Origin: Clostridiales bacterium
Lineage (GTDB): Bacteria; Bacillota; Clostridia; Tissierellales; Sedimentibacteraceae
NCBI GenBank assembly: GCA_003497505.1
Contig: DNNV01000383.1
Span: forward strand, 1-7,169
Direction of reading: 5' to 3'
Length of the DNA: 7,169 nucleotides
The notes under the pieces are model-generated. The model worked only from the letters and a program-made list of their open reading frames with translations, had not been told where the DNA came from and ran no database searches. A program made the translations under genes and the position numbers. Below, piece after piece: positions 6,104 through 7,169 of this stretch; position 1 is the stretch's first letter; each line of letters begins with the position of its first letter.

Positions 6104-7169
6104 TTACTGCAATACAAGCTGTTTTATAATTTCCGCCGCAGCTGCAGCATCGGCCTTTCCCTTTGTTTCCTTCATTATATAGCCCATAACTGCTCCGAGA
6201 GCCTTCTCTTTTCCGTTCAGATACTGTTCCACCGCAGTTTTATTTGCTTCAACTGCTTTTTTGCAAATTTCTCTCAGTGATTCTTCGTCTATTCCTTCCA
6301 TATCACTTTCGGAAATAAAATCCCACAGAGATTTTCCCGTATCAAGCATCTGCTCCAAAGCATTTCTCGCAATATTTGAATTGATCTTTTTGCTTTCGGC
6401 TAAGACGACAAGCTCGTTAAGCTGCTTAGACGAAACTGATATGTCGAATTCTTCTTTCTCGGCATCCGTAGCCAGTTTCCTGAATATGGGCCCAAGTATA
6501 TAATTTGCGGTAATTTTTTTATTTATTATATTTTCACTAGCTTCTTCAAAATATTCGGCAATCTTTTTATATTTCACCATAAGCTCGGCATCCTGCTCAT
6601 TCAGCTCAAAATCCTTAACAAATCTCTCATATTTTTCTGCCGGAAGCTCCGGGATTTCATCATTGAATTTTTTTATTTCATCATCAGTTAAACAAATTGT
6701 AACCAGGTCAGGTTCCCTGAAATATCTGTAATCATCTGCATCTTCTTTTCCTCTCATGCTTTCGGTTATATTCAGCTCGGGGTTATATCTCCTTGTTTCC
6801 TGATATATTTCTCCTCCGTTTTCAAGAATGTCAACTTGCCTGTTGAATTCATATTCCATTGCCTTTGCAATGAAGTTGAGAGAGTTCATATTTTTTATTT
6901 CAGTCCTTGTTCCATATTCCTTCTCGCCCTTTTTCCTCACTGAAATATTTACATCGCATCTCAGAGAGCCTTCCTGCATCTTCACGTCGGAAATGCCTAC
7001 ATACTTCATAATAAGCCTGAGCTTTTCTATATATTCCACAGCTTCCTCAATACTTCTGATATCAGGCTCTGTCACAACCTCTATCAGCGGTACTCCTCCC
7101 CTGTTATAATCAATGTAGATATCTCCTCGCTCGTGAATAAGCTTGCCGGCGTCCTCTTCAATGTGAATT
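6104..7169 (-). CDS. gatB: Aspartyl/glutamyl-tRNA amidotransferase subunit B, C-terminal part
   Basis: GatB is the kinase and tRNA-binding subunit of GatCAB, which converts Glu-tRNA(Gln) to Gln-tRNA(Gln) (and Asp-tRNA(Asn) to Asn-tRNA(Asn)) using ammonia released from glutamine by GatA. The visible 354 codons run off the right edge; full proteins have about 475 residues, so roughly the first 120 are missing. The edge sequence reads IHIEEDAGKLIH, followed by the GatB signature YNRGGVPLIEVVTEPD near 7110-7063. Then come EIKNMNSLNF, MRGKEDADDYRYF and the helical plus YqeY-like C-terminal tail ending in AAEIIKQLVLQ. The frame is open past the GTG at 7075, which is an internal Val, so no start lies in the window. 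It converges on the ANTAR gene and shares its terminator. Its use of glutamine is a metabolic link to the neighbours, but no shared regulation is seen. Confidence 0.96.
   Translation of the reverse strand, partial: IHIEEDAGKLIHERGDIYIDYNRGGVPLIEVVTEPDIRSIEEAVEYIEKLRLIMKYVGISDVKMQEGSLRCDVNISVRKKGEKEYGTRTEIKNMNSLNFIAKAMEYEFNRQVDILENGGEIYQETRRYNPELNITESMRGKEDADDYRYFREPDLVTICLTDDEIKKFNDEIPELPAEKYERFVKDFELNEQDAELMVKYKKIAEYFEEASENIINKKITANYILGPIFRKLATDAEKEEFDISVSSKQLNELVVLAESKKINSNIARNALEQMLDTGKSLWDFISESDMEGIDEESLREICKKAVEANKTAVEQYLNGKEKALGAVMGYIMKETKGKADAAAAAEIIKQLVLQ

Noticed and set aside
7073..7075. GTG at 7075 as the start of gatB
   Set aside because: The frame continues upstream to the window edge with conserved GatB sequence (the YNRGGVPLIE block), so this GTG is an internal Val codon.

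Overview
The window looks like chromosomal DNA of an endospore-forming, low-GC Firmicute of the class Clostridia. The reasons are strong AGGAGG-type ribosome binding sites, AT-rich intergenic DNA with consensus sigma-A promoters, a SleL/YaaH-type spore cortex enzyme, a type III glutamine synthetase, a glutamine synthetase gene followed by a gene for an ANTAR antiterminator, and a gatB gene for the indirect Gln-tRNA(Gln)/Asn-tRNA(Asn) pathway. The genus cannot be told from this piece. No tRNA, rRNA, CRISPR array or transposase gene was seen.

Layout. Positions 1-124 (minus) hold the N-terminus of an unrecognised protein. Positions 198-1481 (minus) encode a two-LysM plus GH18 cortex-lytic enzyme (SleL/YaaH type). 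The gap 1482-1659 holds a possible sporulation-type promoter for it and a perfect 13-bp palindrome (1593-1623). Positions 1660-3750 (minus) encode a complete type III glutamine synthetase. The divergent regulatory region 3751-4086 comes next. Positions 4087-5406 (plus) encode a GS-I-like protein of 439 aa, followed 50 bases later by an ANTAR-domain RNA-binding regulator (5457-6026, plus). A bidirectional terminator (6045-6091) separates it from the convergent, partial gatB (6104 to the window end, minus).

The centre of interest is 3751-4086. Two divergent consensus promoters (TTGACA-18-TATAAT on minus, TTGACA-17-TATAAT on plus) each drive a leader that contains an intrinsic terminator before the ribosome binding site. 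In both leaders the 5' arm of the terminator overlaps a small hairpin with the identical hexaloop AAAGGC (A at position 1, G at position 4), carried on stems of different sequence that are each self-complementary. That is the signature of the P2 hairpin of ANTAR-target RNA. The simplest reading is that the ANTAR protein binds these hairpins, prevents terminator folding and so switches on both glutamine synthetase genes together. Because its own gene lies downstream of one attenuator, it would also amplify its own expression. The regulator's receiver domain lacks the phospho-acceptor Asp, so its input signal is unlikely to be ordinary phosphorylation. The GS-I-like protein lacks the flap glutamate that is conserved in active glutamine synthetases, so its real reaction is open. 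A link between clostridial glnA and an ANTAR protein is already known in outline; the paired divergent attenuators and the flap substitution are what deserve a second look.
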